A stretch of DNA of 64,000 nt from DASXUG01 sp036504995 (GCA_036504995.1 DASXUG010000001.1:62001-126000), one strand, 5' to 3'; counted from the first letter of the stretch, positions 42,768 to 52,034 are shown. Program-made: numbers and translations. Notes: generated by a model not told the origin, from the sequence alone.

Positions 42768-45743
42768 ATGGATATTCAATCAACACAAACATCAACTTCG
42801 ATGTTATCGCAACTTTTTAATTTAAAACTCAAGACTCAGTTAACTATTTTATTATCACTAATGGTGTTGGGGTTTGCCGTGGCGGGTGCTTTGGGTGATC
42901 GCTCCTTTGGCAAAGTATTGGTGAATGGCGAGGTTTACCAAGAGATTGTTGCCAATAAAGACTTAACCGCGGATATCTTGCCTCCACCTGCTTATTTATT
43001 GGAAGCATGGCAAGTGTCATTAGAAATGGTCGCCATTAAGAATGCGTCATTACAGCCTCTGATTGAAAAGGGTGAGCAACTCACCAAAGATTTTGAAACG
43101 CGAACAAAAGTATGGCAAAACTCGTTGAATAATCCAAAAATGAAGGAAGTCTTAGAAAAAGAGCTGATCCCTAATGGAGAAGCTTTCTTGAATATTCGTG
43201 ATCATGAATTTATCCCTGCGGTGCAATCTGGCGATGCGAATCGTATCGCTACTAGTTTATCTAACCTAAAATCAGCCTACGAAAAACATCGTGCTGCAGT
43301 AGATAGTTTAGTCGTGATGGCCGCGGATGACGCAAAAACTTTAGAAGTCAGTGTGCCAGGAAAAGTACAAAGTGTGCGTTATAGCACCTTGGCCTTGGTG
43401 CTTGGCGTTGTTGTTTTCACTTTAGTGGCTGTGTTTATGGTGATTGGTAATGTGATTCGTCAATTAGGCGGAGAGGCGCGCGAAGCATTACGCACTGCCA
43501 AAAATATTGCTAATGGTGAGTTTAAGGCTAACCAAGGCGTAAAAGGCGATGGTATTGCGAATGTGATAGGAGCATTAAATCTGGCCTCTGAAACGCTCAT
43601 AGAAATTGACCAAGAAATGGCACGCATGGAAGAAGCGCACAATCAGGGCAATATCGATGTGAATATTGATATTAGCAAATTTAAAGGCGCTTACCGTGAG
43701 ATGGCTATTGGTATTAATCGCATGGTGGCCAATCATATCGCCGTTATGAAAAAATCTACAACTTGTATTAATGGCTTAGCACAGGGAGATTTTGAAGTTG
43801 AGCTAGAGCAGTTCCCAGGTCAGCTTGCTCTGGTTAACGAGGGCGTAGAGGGTTTACGATATAACATTAAATCTTTAATTTCCGATTTACGCCATATGTC
43901 AGAACAGCATGCAAGCGGCAATATCAGCGTGATGATTGACTCAAGTAAATTTGCTGGGGATTATCAATTAGTCGCTATTGGTATTAATGAAATGGTCAAA
44001 GAATACATCGAGGAAAATAAAATCGTTATTGATTGTATTGCACAATTCGGTAATGGCGATTTTAGCGCCACGATTAAAGAGTTCCCAGGGGATAAAGCTT
44101 TTATTAACAAAGGCGTAAAGAAGATTGGTGGTAACTTGAAGGCACTCATTGACTCAGTAAACTATGTGAGCGCTGAGCATGAAAAAGGTGAGATCGATAT
44201 GAATCTGCGTGCTGACATGTTTAAGGGCGACTTCAGCATTTTAGCTAACTCAGTCAACAATATGATGGCTGGTTTGCTAGAAATGAATGAAAAGTCTATG
44301 GCGGTGGTGAAAGCGTTTGGCGAGGGTGATTTCAATGCACCACTAGAACAGTTTCCAGGTAAAAAGAGCTTTATTAACCTTACAGTAGAGCAGGTGCGTA
44401 GTAACTTAAAAGCACTTAATGAAGATGCTCAAATGCTTGCCGCGGCTGCGCGTGAGGGTAAGGTCTCAACGCGGGCAGAGGCCAGTCGTCACCTCGGTGA
44501 TTATCGCAAAATTGTCGAGGGAATGAATGAAACGCTCGATATGATTGTTGGTCCTATCATCACCGTGAAGTCTTCAGCCGATTCTATCAATACAGCGGCT
44601 AAAGAAATTGCTCAGGGCAACGTGGATTTAAGTCGTCGCACCGAAGAGCAGGCAGCTAGTTTAGAGCGTACCGCTTCTAGCATGGACGAGCTAGCCTCGA
44701 CCGTGAAGCAAAATGCCGAAAACGCAAAGCAAGCCAATCAACTCGCACTTGCTGCGTCTGAGGTTGCTATAAAAGGTGGCTCAGTGGTCGGAGAAGTTGT
44801 ATCAACGATGAGTGCCATTAATGAAAGCTCTCGCAAGATTGAAGATATTATTACCGTGATTGATGGCATCGCATTCCAGACCAATATTCTGGCCTTAAAT
44901 GCGGCGGTAGAGGCAGCTAGGGCAGGGGAGCAAGGCCGAGGATTTGCTGTGGTAGCTGGTGAGGTGCGTAACTTAGCGCAGCGCTCAGCCAGTGCTGCTA
45001 AAGAAATTAAAGAGCTCATTTCAGACTCTGTGGCTAAAACTACAGAAGGTAGCAAGCAGGTTGAGCACGCAGGCGATACAATGGAAGAAATAGTGACTTC
45101 GGTAAAACGCGTAACCGATATCATCGGCGAGATTAGCGCTGCGTCACAAGAGCAAAGCGCGGGCATCGTATTGGTGAATGACGCCATTATCAAAATGGAT
45201 GACGTTACCCAGCAGAATACCGCTTTAGTTGAGGAAGCAGCAGCGGCAGCAGAGTCTCTAATGGAGCAGGCTGACGAGTTGTTGAATGCGGTGAGCGTGT
45301 TTAGTATCGATAATTCTGGTGGTCATGGCAAGACATCATTTAGACCAGCCATCACTAATACGGTGTCGGCTGAGCTATCATTTGAGGAGGCAAAACAAGC
45401 TCACCTTAAATGGAAGGTCAGGTTGGTTAACTACATAAATGGTAAGTCAGACGAGAAATTAGAAGTGTCTAAAGTATGCAGAGACGATCAATGTGACTTG
45501 GGAAAATGGATTCATGGCCCAGCCAAGCGCTATGTAAACGCAACACAATACCAAGCATTGAAAGCCTCACATGCCGACTTTCATAAAAGCGTGGGAGGTA
45601 TTGTAGAGTTTGTCGACCAGGGTTTAATCCATGAGGCCAAAAATTTATTGGGCGGTGACTTTTATCAATACTCTAATAAAACAATCAAAGCGCTAGATTT
45701 GATGCAACAATCTATTGAAGGGCCACATAAAAACGTAGCCTAG
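42768..45743 (+). CDS. Methyl-accepting chemotaxis protein with poly-HAMP region and C-terminal zinc-binding (CZB) domain
   Basis: A 991-residue chemoreceptor, about twice the usual size. Membrane helices lie at about 22-42 and 207-228, with a mainly helical periplasmic sensor between them. A long cytoplasmic stretch from about 229 to 610 is built of repeated HAMP-like units with an exact 90-residue period: equivalent GD/GE-F positions are residues 250, 340, 430 and 520. The signalling hairpin follows, with its tip near residue 700 (FQTNILALNAAVEAARAGE). The C-terminal CZB domain has His near 877, Cys near 907 in CDLGKW, and two His near 933 and 937. CZB zinc sites sense hypochlorite or redox state in known receptors. 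AAGGAGAG precedes the ATG. Confidence 0.93.
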   Translation: MDIQSTQTSTSMLSQLFNLKLKTQLTILLSLMVLGFAVAGALGDRSFGKVLVNGEVYQEIVANKDLTADILPPPAYLLEAWQVSLEMVAIKNASLQPLIEKGEQLTKDFETRTKVWQNSLNNPKMKEVLEKELIPNGEAFLNIRDHEFIPAVQSGDANRIATSLSNLKSAYEKHRAAVDSLVVMAADDAKTLEVSVPGKVQSVRYSTLALVLGVVVFTLVAVFMVIGNVIRQLGGEAREALRTAKNIANGEFKANQGVKGDGIANVIGALNLASETLIEIDQEMARMEEAHNQGNIDVNIDISKFKGAYREMAIGINRMVANHIAVMKKSTTCINGLAQGDFEVELEQFPGQLALVNEGVEGLRYNIKSLISDLRHMSEQHASGNISVMIDSSKFAGDYQLVAIGINEMVKEYIEENKIVIDCIAQFGNGDFSATIKEFPGDKAFINKGVKKIGGNLKALIDSVNYVSAEHEKGEIDMNLRADMFKGDFSILANSVNNMMAGLLEMNEKSMAVVKAFGEGDFNAPLEQFPGKKSFINLTVEQVRSNLKALNEDAQMLAAAAREGKVSTRAEASRHLGDYRKIVEGMNETLDMIVGPIITVKSSADSINTAAKEIAQGNVDLSRRTEEQAASLERTASSMDELASTVKQNAENAKQANQLALAASEVAIKGGSVVGEVVSTMSAINESSRKIEDIITVIDGIAFQTNILALNAAVEAARAGEQGRGFAVVAGEVRNLAQRSASAAKEIKELISDSVAKTTEGSKQVEHAGDTMEEIVTSVKRVTDIIGEISAASQEQSAGIVLVNDAIIKMDDVTQQNTALVEEAAAAAESLMEQADELLNAVSVFSIDNSGGHGKTSFRPAITNTVSAELSFEEAKQAHLKWKVRLVNYINGKSDEKLEVSKVCRDDQCDLGKWIHGPAKRYVNATQYQALKASHADFHKSVGGIVEFVDQGLIHEAKNLLGGDFYQYSNKTIKALDLMQQSIEGPHKNVA
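43515..44594 (+). repeat. Four in-frame 270-bp coding repeats (90 residues each) in the chemoreceptor
   Basis: The glycine codon of the GEF/GDF motif recurs at 43515, 43785, 44055 and 44325, exactly 270 bp apart. Units 2-4 share EQFPG or KEFPG eight residues later, then a conserved FVN/FIN-type motif and a later G-D-Y/F segment. Protein similarity is clear while the DNA has diverged, so this is an old amplification kept by selection rather than recent slippage. Confidence 0.85.
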
Positions 45744-45766
45744 GCTAAGCGTTGTTTCAACTACAG

Positions 45767-45803
45767 AGAGTTTCGCTGCTAAAAAACAGCGAAACTCTTT
45801 TTC
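45767..45803. terminator. Strong terminator after the chemoreceptor gene
   Basis: AGAGTTTCGCTG (45767-45778) and CAGCGAAACTCT (45787-45798) form a perfect 12-bp stem with an A-rich 8-nt loop, followed by TTTTT. It ends the chemoreceptor transcript. An A6 run in the loop makes it less suited to the opposite direction. Confidence 0.9.
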
Positions 45804-45804
45804 T

Positions 45805-46446
45805 TTAGCGGGGGAATTGTTGAGATGCTTTGGGATTAAGATTGAGGGTCTCTCTAGCCTTAACAATATTGTTCGCTAAATCAGCCAGTTTTAAGTGATT
45901 GCTACGCGCATTTTTACGTATTGTTTCAAATGCTTCATCATGGTTTAAATGTTGCTGGCCCATAATAATTCCCACGGCTACGCTAATCGCGCGGTCGCCT
46001 TCCAGCGCTGTCTGCAAGTTCATCTTGGCCTTGCGCAATACTTGTAATTCCTCAGCACGAGAAATGGCGGTTTCAATAGTTGGAATCATTTGCGGGACAT
46101 CGATGGGTTTGACTAAGTAGCCCATTGCCCCCGTGTTTTTTGCTTTTTCGATAATGTCATCTTGATTGAACGCGGTCAGTAAAATAAAGGGTATGTTGCT
46201 CATCGAATTTAGCTTATCAATAAGCTCTAGACCGTAGCGTCCTGGCATACGAACATCAACGAGCACCATATCTGGGCGCTCATTGCCATCAAGCCAGATC
46301 TCAGCTTCATCGACAGATTCGACGGTATCCACTTGATAGCCTGCTGAGACTAATCCTGAAGATAAGGTCGATAAAATCAGTCTATCGTCATCCACAAGTA
46401 AGATGGTTTTTTTTGTCTTTGGGAGGGCGGCCAGCGTATCGTTCAT
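45805..46446 (-). CDS. Response regulator with ANTAR RNA-binding domain
   Basis: A 213-residue transcription antiterminator. The receiver domain (about 14-130) has TILLVDDDRLILSTLSSGL and the phospho-acceptor Asp in MVLVDVRMPGRYG near residue 63, with a conserved Lys in YLVKPIDVP. A coiled-coil linker leads to the C-terminal ANTAR domain (about 150-205; RAISVAVGIIMGQQHLNHDEAFETIRKNAR in part). ANTAR proteins bind paired hexaloop hairpins in leader RNA. The HisKA_2-type kinase encoded 117 bp upstream on the same strand is the obvious partner. Targets are not visible. Confidence 0.92.
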   Translation of the reverse strand: MNDTLAALPKTKKTILLVDDDRLILSTLSSGLVSAGYQVDTVESVDEAEIWLDGNERPDMVLVDVRMPGRYGLELIDKLNSMSNIPFILLTAFNQDDIIEKAKNTGAMGYLVKPIDVPQMIPTIETAISRAEELQVLRKAKMNLQTALEGDRAISVAVGIIMGQQHLNHDEAFETIRKNARSNHLKLADLANNIVKARETLNLNPKASQQFPR

Positions 46447-46563
46447 TTATTTACTTTACCAATAAGTTAAATAGTATGTTACAAAAAATGTTGCATTCTG
46501 TGTTGAAAGTTAACGTTATTTTGTGGCTTTTGGATTAAGTTTTGCGCGCATTCATTGATGTTT

Positions 46564-48840
46564 TTAGTAATTTTCCAAATTAACCACGTTAGCCGATAGT
46601 TTTAGCGTTGTTTTAATCTCATCTTGCATTTGTTCAAGGGCTAAGCTGGCTCCCCGTTTAGGCATTAATGAGCGCGCAAACTGCAAACCCATACCAGAAA
46701 TTTTGTCATCTTGGTTAGTCTGTTCTGCAACCCCTGTATTTAAAATCTCAACTAAAGTGTCAGTCGATGCGGCGTCATAATTTAACTGAATTCTAATTGG
46801 GCCATCACCACGGTGGTGCTTGGCGGCGTTGGTAACAAGCTCATTCAGTATCAGTGCGATCGGTACCGCTTCAATCTCTTCGATATAGCCACTGGTATGT
46901 TGGGGGTAAATTGCTAGCGTAATAGGCTTGCGCCAGATTGAGCGAATGCTCACCGTAATGGCGCTGACTAACTCATTGAGCTCAACCCGCTCGCTCACTT
47001 TGCGCCCTTGTAGGCCATGAATAACCGCAATTGTCTGAATTTGGCTAATCACTTGGTTGACGGGATCTGCAAGCATCTCATCGTGTTCAGATAAATTGCG
47101 CAATATGCCAGTCACCCCTTGTAAGTTGTTTTTAATACGGTGGTGTACTTCGCGTATGAGCGTGTCACGATAGGCATGTTCGGCGGCGATACGATCAGCT
47201 TCGACTATTTTGCGTTCGGTGATGTCTTGGAAAGTCCCGATGAGTTTAATTGGTATGCCATGATTGGTGACTCTTTCCCCCGTAGATTGTAGCCAGATAT
47301 GCTTGCCATGGGCTGTGGTTGCGGGAATTTCCAGGCTCCAAGCAGTGCCAAGCTTTAAGCACAGGTCTTTTGCGGACAATAGTTGCGCTTGTACCTCTGG
47401 TGTCAGGTAGATGGATGCATCTTCGAGCCGAATTTTCACAAAAGGATTAGATTCCAGAATTTTGTATAGCGAGGCAGAGTAGTTGAACTGGTTAGTGGCA
47501 ATATCCAGTTCCCAACCGCCCACTTTAGCGATATTGCCTGTGCGTTCTAGCATATCGGTTAAGTATTCGAGCTTTAATTGGGCATTATTAGATTGTGTTT
47601 GATCGATAAATGAAACGATATAGTTGGCTATATTGCCATTCTCATCGAAAACGGAGTCGACGGTCATCATGCAATCAATATATCGATTGTCCTTGTGAAG
47701 AATGCGCGCTTTATTTTGAGACTGCTCGGTCACTGTGGCTGTAAAGGCTTGCGCAAAGGTGTTGGTCTCAAGCGTTTTAGATTCTATAAAATAGGGTAAC
47801 TTGCCAATGACCTCTTCAGCCACAAACCCCGTCAAATCTGTAAAAGCTTGGTTAATGTTAACTATTTTGTGGTGGGTATTAGCAATGATGCAGCCATCCG
47901 TCATATGCTCAAATACTTGAGCGGTAAACTGTATGTCTTTTTCAGCTTGTTTAGACAGGGAAATATCTTGAATGAATACATAGAACCCGATAATTTCACC
48001 TGATTCTACTTTGTGCGGAATGTAGCGAATTAATGTTGACGCCTTGGTGCCATCCAGTTGTTCTAATTCACGTTCAAATGATTGCTCATGGCCCGCCAGG
48101 GCTTGTTGCACATGTACTAAATTATTATTAAATAACTGCTCACATACCAACTCTCGCATACTGCGACCAATAATTTGTACAGGCGATTTACCAAACCAGC
48201 GTGAGTAGCCTTGGTTGGCGAATTCGCAGATCAGATCTTTATTCCAATAGCCCAGCATAACGGGAACGCTGTCGGTGATCCCTTGAGTAAAATCTGATTT
48301 CTTGATGAGTTGCTGGTTAAGATGCAGCACTTTCTCAAGCGCATCACGTTTTTCGATTTGTGACACGACTTGGCGTGCAAGCCTTGCCATTGCAGCACGC
48401 TGTGCTGTGTTGAGTTGCTTTGGTTTTTGATCGAGTACGCACAGTGTGCCGAGGTTTTGGCCTCGGGCGGTTGTAAGTGGCATACCTGCGTAAAAGCGGA
48501 TTTTAAGATTACCCGTGACGAGAGGATCGCCAAGGAAACGGTTATCTTTTAGTGTATCGTTAATCTCAAATAAGTCGTTTTGGTGAATAGTATGACTGCA
48601 AAATGAAATTTCACGTGGCGTATCGACGGCGTCAATTCCCACTTTGCTTTTAAACCATTGACGGTTTTCATCAAGCAGTGAAATAAGTGCGATGGGCGTA
48701 TCGCAAATGTGAGACGCTAGCTGGGTAAGATCATCAAAAATCTGCTCGGCTTCGGCTTCGGCTTCGGCTTCGAGAGTTTTGTATTGTTTGAGCGTTTCAA
48801 GACGCTCAGATTCATGCTCGGTGAGTGCTGGTGTGACCAC
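46564..48840 (-). CDS. Sensor histidine kinase with GAF and three PAS domains (HisKA_2 type)
   Basis: A 758-residue cytoplasmic kinase: GAF (about 35-170, ISLLDENRQWFKSKVG), PAS domains at about 185-300, 305-425 and 430-545, then a HisKA_2 dimerisation domain with LIREVHHRIKNNLQGV (phospho-His near 565) and an HATPase domain with LNELVTNAAKHH and GMGLQFARSL. HisKA_2 kinases often pair with ANTAR regulators, and one is encoded directly downstream. Translation starts at GTG. The run EAEAEAEAE near residue 24 is encoded by a 6-bp tandem repeat. It follows cydX by 112 bp on the same strand, so redox or oxygen may be the signal, though no haem ligand is evident. Confidence 0.92.
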   Translation of the reverse strand: MVTPALTEHESERLETLKQYKTLEAEAEAEAEQIFDDLTQLASHICDTPIALISLLDENRQWFKSKVGIDAVDTPREISFCSHTIHQNDLFEINDTLKDNRFLGDPLVTGNLKIRFYAGMPLTTARGQNLGTLCVLDQKPKQLNTAQRAAMARLARQVVSQIEKRDALEKVLHLNQQLIKKSDFTQGITDSVPVMLGYWNKDLICEFANQGYSRWFGKSPVQIIGRSMRELVCEQLFNNNLVHVQQALAGHEQSFERELEQLDGTKASTLIRYIPHKVESGEIIGFYVFIQDISLSKQAEKDIQFTAQVFEHMTDGCIIANTHHKIVNINQAFTDLTGFVAEEVIGKLPYFIESKTLETNTFAQAFTATVTEQSQNKARILHKDNRYIDCMMTVDSVFDENGNIANYIVSFIDQTQSNNAQLKLEYLTDMLERTGNIAKVGGWELDIATNQFNYSASLYKILESNPFVKIRLEDASIYLTPEVQAQLLSAKDLCLKLGTAWSLEIPATTAHGKHIWLQSTGERVTNHGIPIKLIGTFQDITERKIVEADRIAAEHAYRDTLIREVHHRIKNNLQGVTGILRNLSEHDEMLADPVNQVISQIQTIAVIHGLQGRKVSERVELNELVSAITVSIRSIWRKPITLAIYPQHTSGYIEEIEAVPIALILNELVTNAAKHHRGDGPIRIQLNYDAASTDTLVEILNTGVAEQTNQDDKISGMGLQFARSLMPKRGASLALEQMQDEIKTTLKLSANVVNLENY
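48748..48771. repeat. Four-copy hexanucleotide repeat within the kinase gene
   Basis: GGCTTC repeats four times without error, encoding alternating Glu and Ala near the kinase N-terminus. The unit is a multiple of three, so gain or loss of copies changes helix length without shifting the frame. Confidence 0.9.
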
Positions 48841-48952
48841 GGCGCCAATCTAAATTTGTTATTGATTTTATTGGGTTAATATGACCATAGTCTAACACAA
48901 AATATTAACGCTAATGTAGCCAGATTGGGCGCCTTGATTGGGTTGCTAAAGC

Positions 48953-49069
48953 CTAGCGCGACCGACGCTCCTCACCATCATAAGGATATTGAGATTCAAA
49001 CCACATCGCGTTAATAATGCCAAAAGCGACTGCCAAACCAACGCCTAACATCCAAGTAAAGTACCACAT
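48953..49069 (-). CDS. cydX: Cytochrome bd oxidase small subunit CydX
   Basis: A 38-residue single-helix peptide, MWYFTWMLGVGLAVAFGIIN followed by AMWFESQYPYDGEERRSR. The MWYFxWxLG start and the N-A-MWxE segment at the end of the helix are hallmarks of CydX/YbgT, which stabilises the haem site of the bd oxidase. AGGAGA lies 7 bp upstream of the ATG, and the gene starts 10 bp after the cydB stop. Confidence 0.95.
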   Translation of the reverse strand: MWYFTWMLGVGLAVAFGIINAMWFESQYPYDGEERRSR

Positions 49070-49079
49070 CGTTTTTCTC

Positions 49080-50225
49080 CTAATAAGCGGTATGCGTATT
49101 TTTTTGTATTTGCTCAACGGTCACCTTGCCACGCATCACATGGAACACCCAAGAGGTATAGAGCATAATCAGAGGCAAGAAAATAATCGCGGCGATAAAC
49201 ATAATGCCCATTGTTTTATAACTTGATGCTGCGTCCCACAGGGTTAAGCTGCTATTTGGGTCTGTGTATGATGGCATCACAAACGGAAACATAGAAAATC
49301 CTGCTGTGAGGATAATGCCGGCAATGGCACAGCCACTGCATATAAATGCGAGATGCTCCATTTTACGGTTGGCGCTCAATAACGCTAAGGCTATGCCCAA
49401 AAAGCCTGTGACAGGGGCTAGAGTCATCCAAGGGTAAGTACTGTAATTGCTGAGCCAAGCTCCTGCGGATTTCTCGACCACTTTGGCAAGTGGGTTGAGC
49501 GCACTGTTGACATTGCCCATACTCAAAATATGGTACCCATCAATGCTGCTGGCGAGCCAGATGCCGGCAACCGCAAACAATGCTGCGCAGATTGTGCCAG
49601 CGGTGACGGCAGTTTTTGCGGCGCGTTGTTGTACTTGTCCATCGGTGCGTAATTGTAAATAAATAGCGCCGTGCATGACGAGCATGGATAAGCTGACCAA
49701 GCCGCAAAGTAACGCAAATGGGTTAAGCAGTTGCCAAAAGCTGCCAGTATAGAAGGAGCGTAAACTGTCGTCGTAATGAAATGGCAGGCCAATTAATAAG
49801 TTGCCGAATGCTACCCCAAAGATGAGTGAAGGCACTGCTCCACCAATAAACAAGCCCCAATCCCAAGCATTACGCCATGTCGGATTACTTAGCTTGCTAC
49901 GGTAATCAAAGCCAACTGGGCGAAAGAATAAGGCAAATAATACGAGTAGCAATGCGATATACAAGCCCGAGAATGCGGCTGCGTAGACCAAAGGCCAAGC
50001 TGCAAAAATAGCCCCGCCAGCGGTAACTAGCCAAGTTTGATTGCCCTCCCAAACTGGACCTACCGTGTTGATGATGACACGGCGCTCGTCATCAGTTTTA
50101 CCCAAAAATGGCAGCAGAGTTGTGACGCCCATATCGAAGCCATCCATAATGGCAAAGCCTATCAGTAGCACCCCTACGAACAGCCACCAAATTAATTTTA
50201 AAGTTGTGTAGTCGAATAAAGTCAT
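49080..50225 (-). CDS. cydB: Cytochrome bd ubiquinol oxidase subunit II
   Basis: Inner-membrane partner of CydA in the high-affinity quinol oxidase. The 381 residues include WWLFVGVLLIGFAIMDGFDM at the N-terminus, GPVWEGNQTWLVTAGGAIFA near residue 57 and the RPVGFDYRSK segment near residue 105. The C-terminus has FPFVMPSYTDPNSSLTLWDA. About eight membrane helices. cydA ends 9 bp upstream and cydX begins 10 bp downstream. Confidence 0.97.
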   Translation of the reverse strand: MTLFDYTTLKLIWWLFVGVLLIGFAIMDGFDMGVTTLLPFLGKTDDERRVIINTVGPVWEGNQTWLVTAGGAIFAAWPLVYAAAFSGLYIALLLVLFALFFRPVGFDYRSKLSNPTWRNAWDWGLFIGGAVPSLIFGVAFGNLLIGLPFHYDDSLRSFYTGSFWQLLNPFALLCGLVSLSMLVMHGAIYLQLRTDGQVQQRAAKTAVTAGTICAALFAVAGIWLASSIDGYHILSMGNVNSALNPLAKVVEKSAGAWLSNYSTYPWMTLAPVTGFLGIALALLSANRKMEHLAFICSGCAIAGIILTAGFSMFPFVMPSYTDPNSSLTLWDAASSYKTMGIMFIAAIIFLPLIMLYTSWVFHVMRGKVTVEQIQKNTHTAY

Positions 50226-50234
50226 GATGGTTTC

Positions 50235-51809
50235 CTAAGCGTATGCGCCTTGCGGATGGTTTTGCTCAAAGTGGTAACGACCTGTGTGCAGCGCAGAGGG
50301 GCCTTTACGTGCGTATTTAAACATCAGGAAAAGCTCAATGATCAACAGCGCGGTATAAAACCCAATCAAGCCAGCAATGCTGAAGTACAGATCACCCGTG
50401 CTGAGTGAAGAGGTAGATAAATGGGTGGGCAATATGCCAGAGATTGTCCATGGTTGGCGCCCCATTTCAGCCACTACCCAACCCATTTCGGCAGCAATCC
50501 ACGGTAATGGAATCGCAAACAGAGCGATTTTCAAGAACCAAGTTTGTTGTGAAATAGTGCGGGTGGCAGTGAAATAAAAGGCGGTCACAAATATTAACAG
50601 CATCGTCATACCTGCGCCGACCATGACCCTAAAGCTCCAGAACAAGGTAAACACATTGGGAATTGTATCTTTTGCTGCTTGTTTGATTTGTGTCTCAGTG
50701 GCATCTGTCACGTTGGGTGTATATTTTTTGAGTAATAAACCAAAGCCTAAGTCGTCTTTAGACTTTTCAAACGCGGCAATAGCCTCATCACTTTTGTCAC
50801 CAGATTTTAAGCGCTGTAAGTCCGTATAAGATTGCATGCCATTACGAATGCGGGCCTCGTTCTTATTTTCAATATCAATCAAGCCAGTGACTTGTTCATC
50901 TAACGAGCGGGTAGCAATTAGACCCAGTACATAGGGAATTTTAACCGCATAATCGGTGCGCTCTTCGTCACGGTTTGGTAAGCCGAATAAGGTAAAGGCG
51001 GCTGGGGCTGGTTCAGTATGCCATTCGGCTTCCACTGCGGCTAATTTAACCTTTTGTACCTCACCTGTGGTGTAGCCAGATTCATCACCCAAAATAATGA
51101 CAGATAGCACTGAGGCTAAGCCGAAACCAGAGGCGACTGCGATAGAACGCAAAGCAAACCCTACGTCGCGCTTTTTGAGTAAATAATATGAAGAGATCCC
51201 CAGCACAAACATCGCCGCGGTTGTGTAACCAGCCGCTACGGTGTGCACAAACTTTACTTGTGCCACAGGGTTGAATATCAACGCTGTAAAGCTAGTCATC
51301 TCCATACGCATGGTTTCATAATTAAATGTCGCGCCCACTGGGTTTTGCATCCAACCATTGGCAATTAATATCCACAGGGCAGATAGATTGGAACCCAACG
51401 CCACTAAAAAAGTCACCATTAAGTGTTTTTGTTTGGAAAGTCTATCCCAGCCAAAGAAAAATAAACCTACAAAGGTAGACTCTAGGAAAAACGCCATCAG
51501 GCCCTCAATGGCGAGAGGCGCACCGAAAATATCGCCGACATAATGTGAGTAATATGCCCAGTTGGTGCCAAATTGAAACTCCATGGTAATGCCTGTGGTG
51601 ACCCCCATGGCAAAGTTAATTCCAAATAACTTACCCCAGAAACGCGTCATATCTTTATACACTTGGCGGCCTGTCATCACGTAGACCGACTCCATGATGA
51701 ATAACATCCATGTCATGCCCAAGGTTAACGGAACGAAAAGAAAGTGATAAAGCGCAGTTGCTCCAAATTGGAGGCGGGATAAATCAACAACTTCTGCGGA
51801 TGGCAACAT
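50235..51809 (-). CDS. cydA: Cytochrome bd ubiquinol oxidase subunit I
   Basis: Carries the haems b558, b595 and d and oxidises ubiquinol. The 524 residues include the haem ligand His in ALYHFLFVPLTLG near residue 22, the quinol loop with a long C-terminal extension (about 250-380, as in E. coli CydA), and the EMGRQPWTISGILPT motif near residue 445. The long loop places it with the E. coli-type (L) subfamily. It is the second gene of cydP-cydA-cydB-cydX. Confidence 0.97.
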   Translation of the reverse strand: MLPSAEVVDLSRLQFGATALYHFLFVPLTLGMTWMLFIMESVYVMTGRQVYKDMTRFWGKLFGINFAMGVTTGITMEFQFGTNWAYYSHYVGDIFGAPLAIEGLMAFFLESTFVGLFFFGWDRLSKQKHLMVTFLVALGSNLSALWILIANGWMQNPVGATFNYETMRMEMTSFTALIFNPVAQVKFVHTVAAGYTTAAMFVLGISSYYLLKKRDVGFALRSIAVASGFGLASVLSVIILGDESGYTTGEVQKVKLAAVEAEWHTEPAPAAFTLFGLPNRDEERTDYAVKIPYVLGLIATRSLDEQVTGLIDIENKNEARIRNGMQSYTDLQRLKSGDKSDEAIAAFEKSKDDLGFGLLLKKYTPNVTDATETQIKQAAKDTIPNVFTLFWSFRVMVGAGMTMLLIFVTAFYFTATRTISQQTWFLKIALFAIPLPWIAAEMGWVVAEMGRQPWTISGILPTHLSTSSLSTGDLYFSIAGLIGFYTALLIIELFLMFKYARKGPSALHTGRYHFEQNHPQGAYA

Positions 51810-51827
51810 AGTTAAATACCTAGAAAA

Positions 51828-52034
51828 TTAGTGAGATGTCTTGTTTAGTATGATTTCGGAGACTTTAGTTTGTATGAGCGCTTTTGGTTGAGCGTGAGAA
51901 AAGCATACTATCCATAACCCCCATAAAAGTAAAAATTTCACCGCTAGCAATAGGCTAATTTCCACCGCAAAGCGGCTGAATTGGCCATTTTTTAATAATT
52001 GCTTAAGTCGATTGAGATATTGATACATTAACAT
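51828..52034 (-). CDS. cydP: CydP-type putative small subunit of cytochrome bd oxidase
   Basis: A 68-residue single-pass membrane protein encoded 18 bp before cydA. It has a basic N-terminus (YLNRLKQLLKNG), a helix at about 24-47 (ISLLLAVKFLLLWGLWIVCF) and the segment FSHAQP followed by a short tail, the pattern I recall for CydP proteins found upstream of cydAB in betaproteobacteria. Two other in-frame ATGs lie within the first seven codons. Function is inferred from position and the helix. Confidence 0.8.
   Translation of the reverse strand: MLMYQYLNRLKQLLKNGQFSRFAVEISLLLAVKFLLLWGLWIVCFSHAQPKALIQTKVSEIILNKTSH

Noticed and set aside
48748..48771. Phase-variable on/off switch in the kinase gene
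   Set aside because: The unit is 6 bp, so copy changes cannot cause frameshifts; only length variation is possible.
48841..48933. Inverted sequence GGCGCCAATCT / AGATTGGGCGCC between the kinase and cydX genes
   Set aside because: The arms differ by one inserted base and are 70 bp apart without a T-tract; I could not support a terminator or operator.
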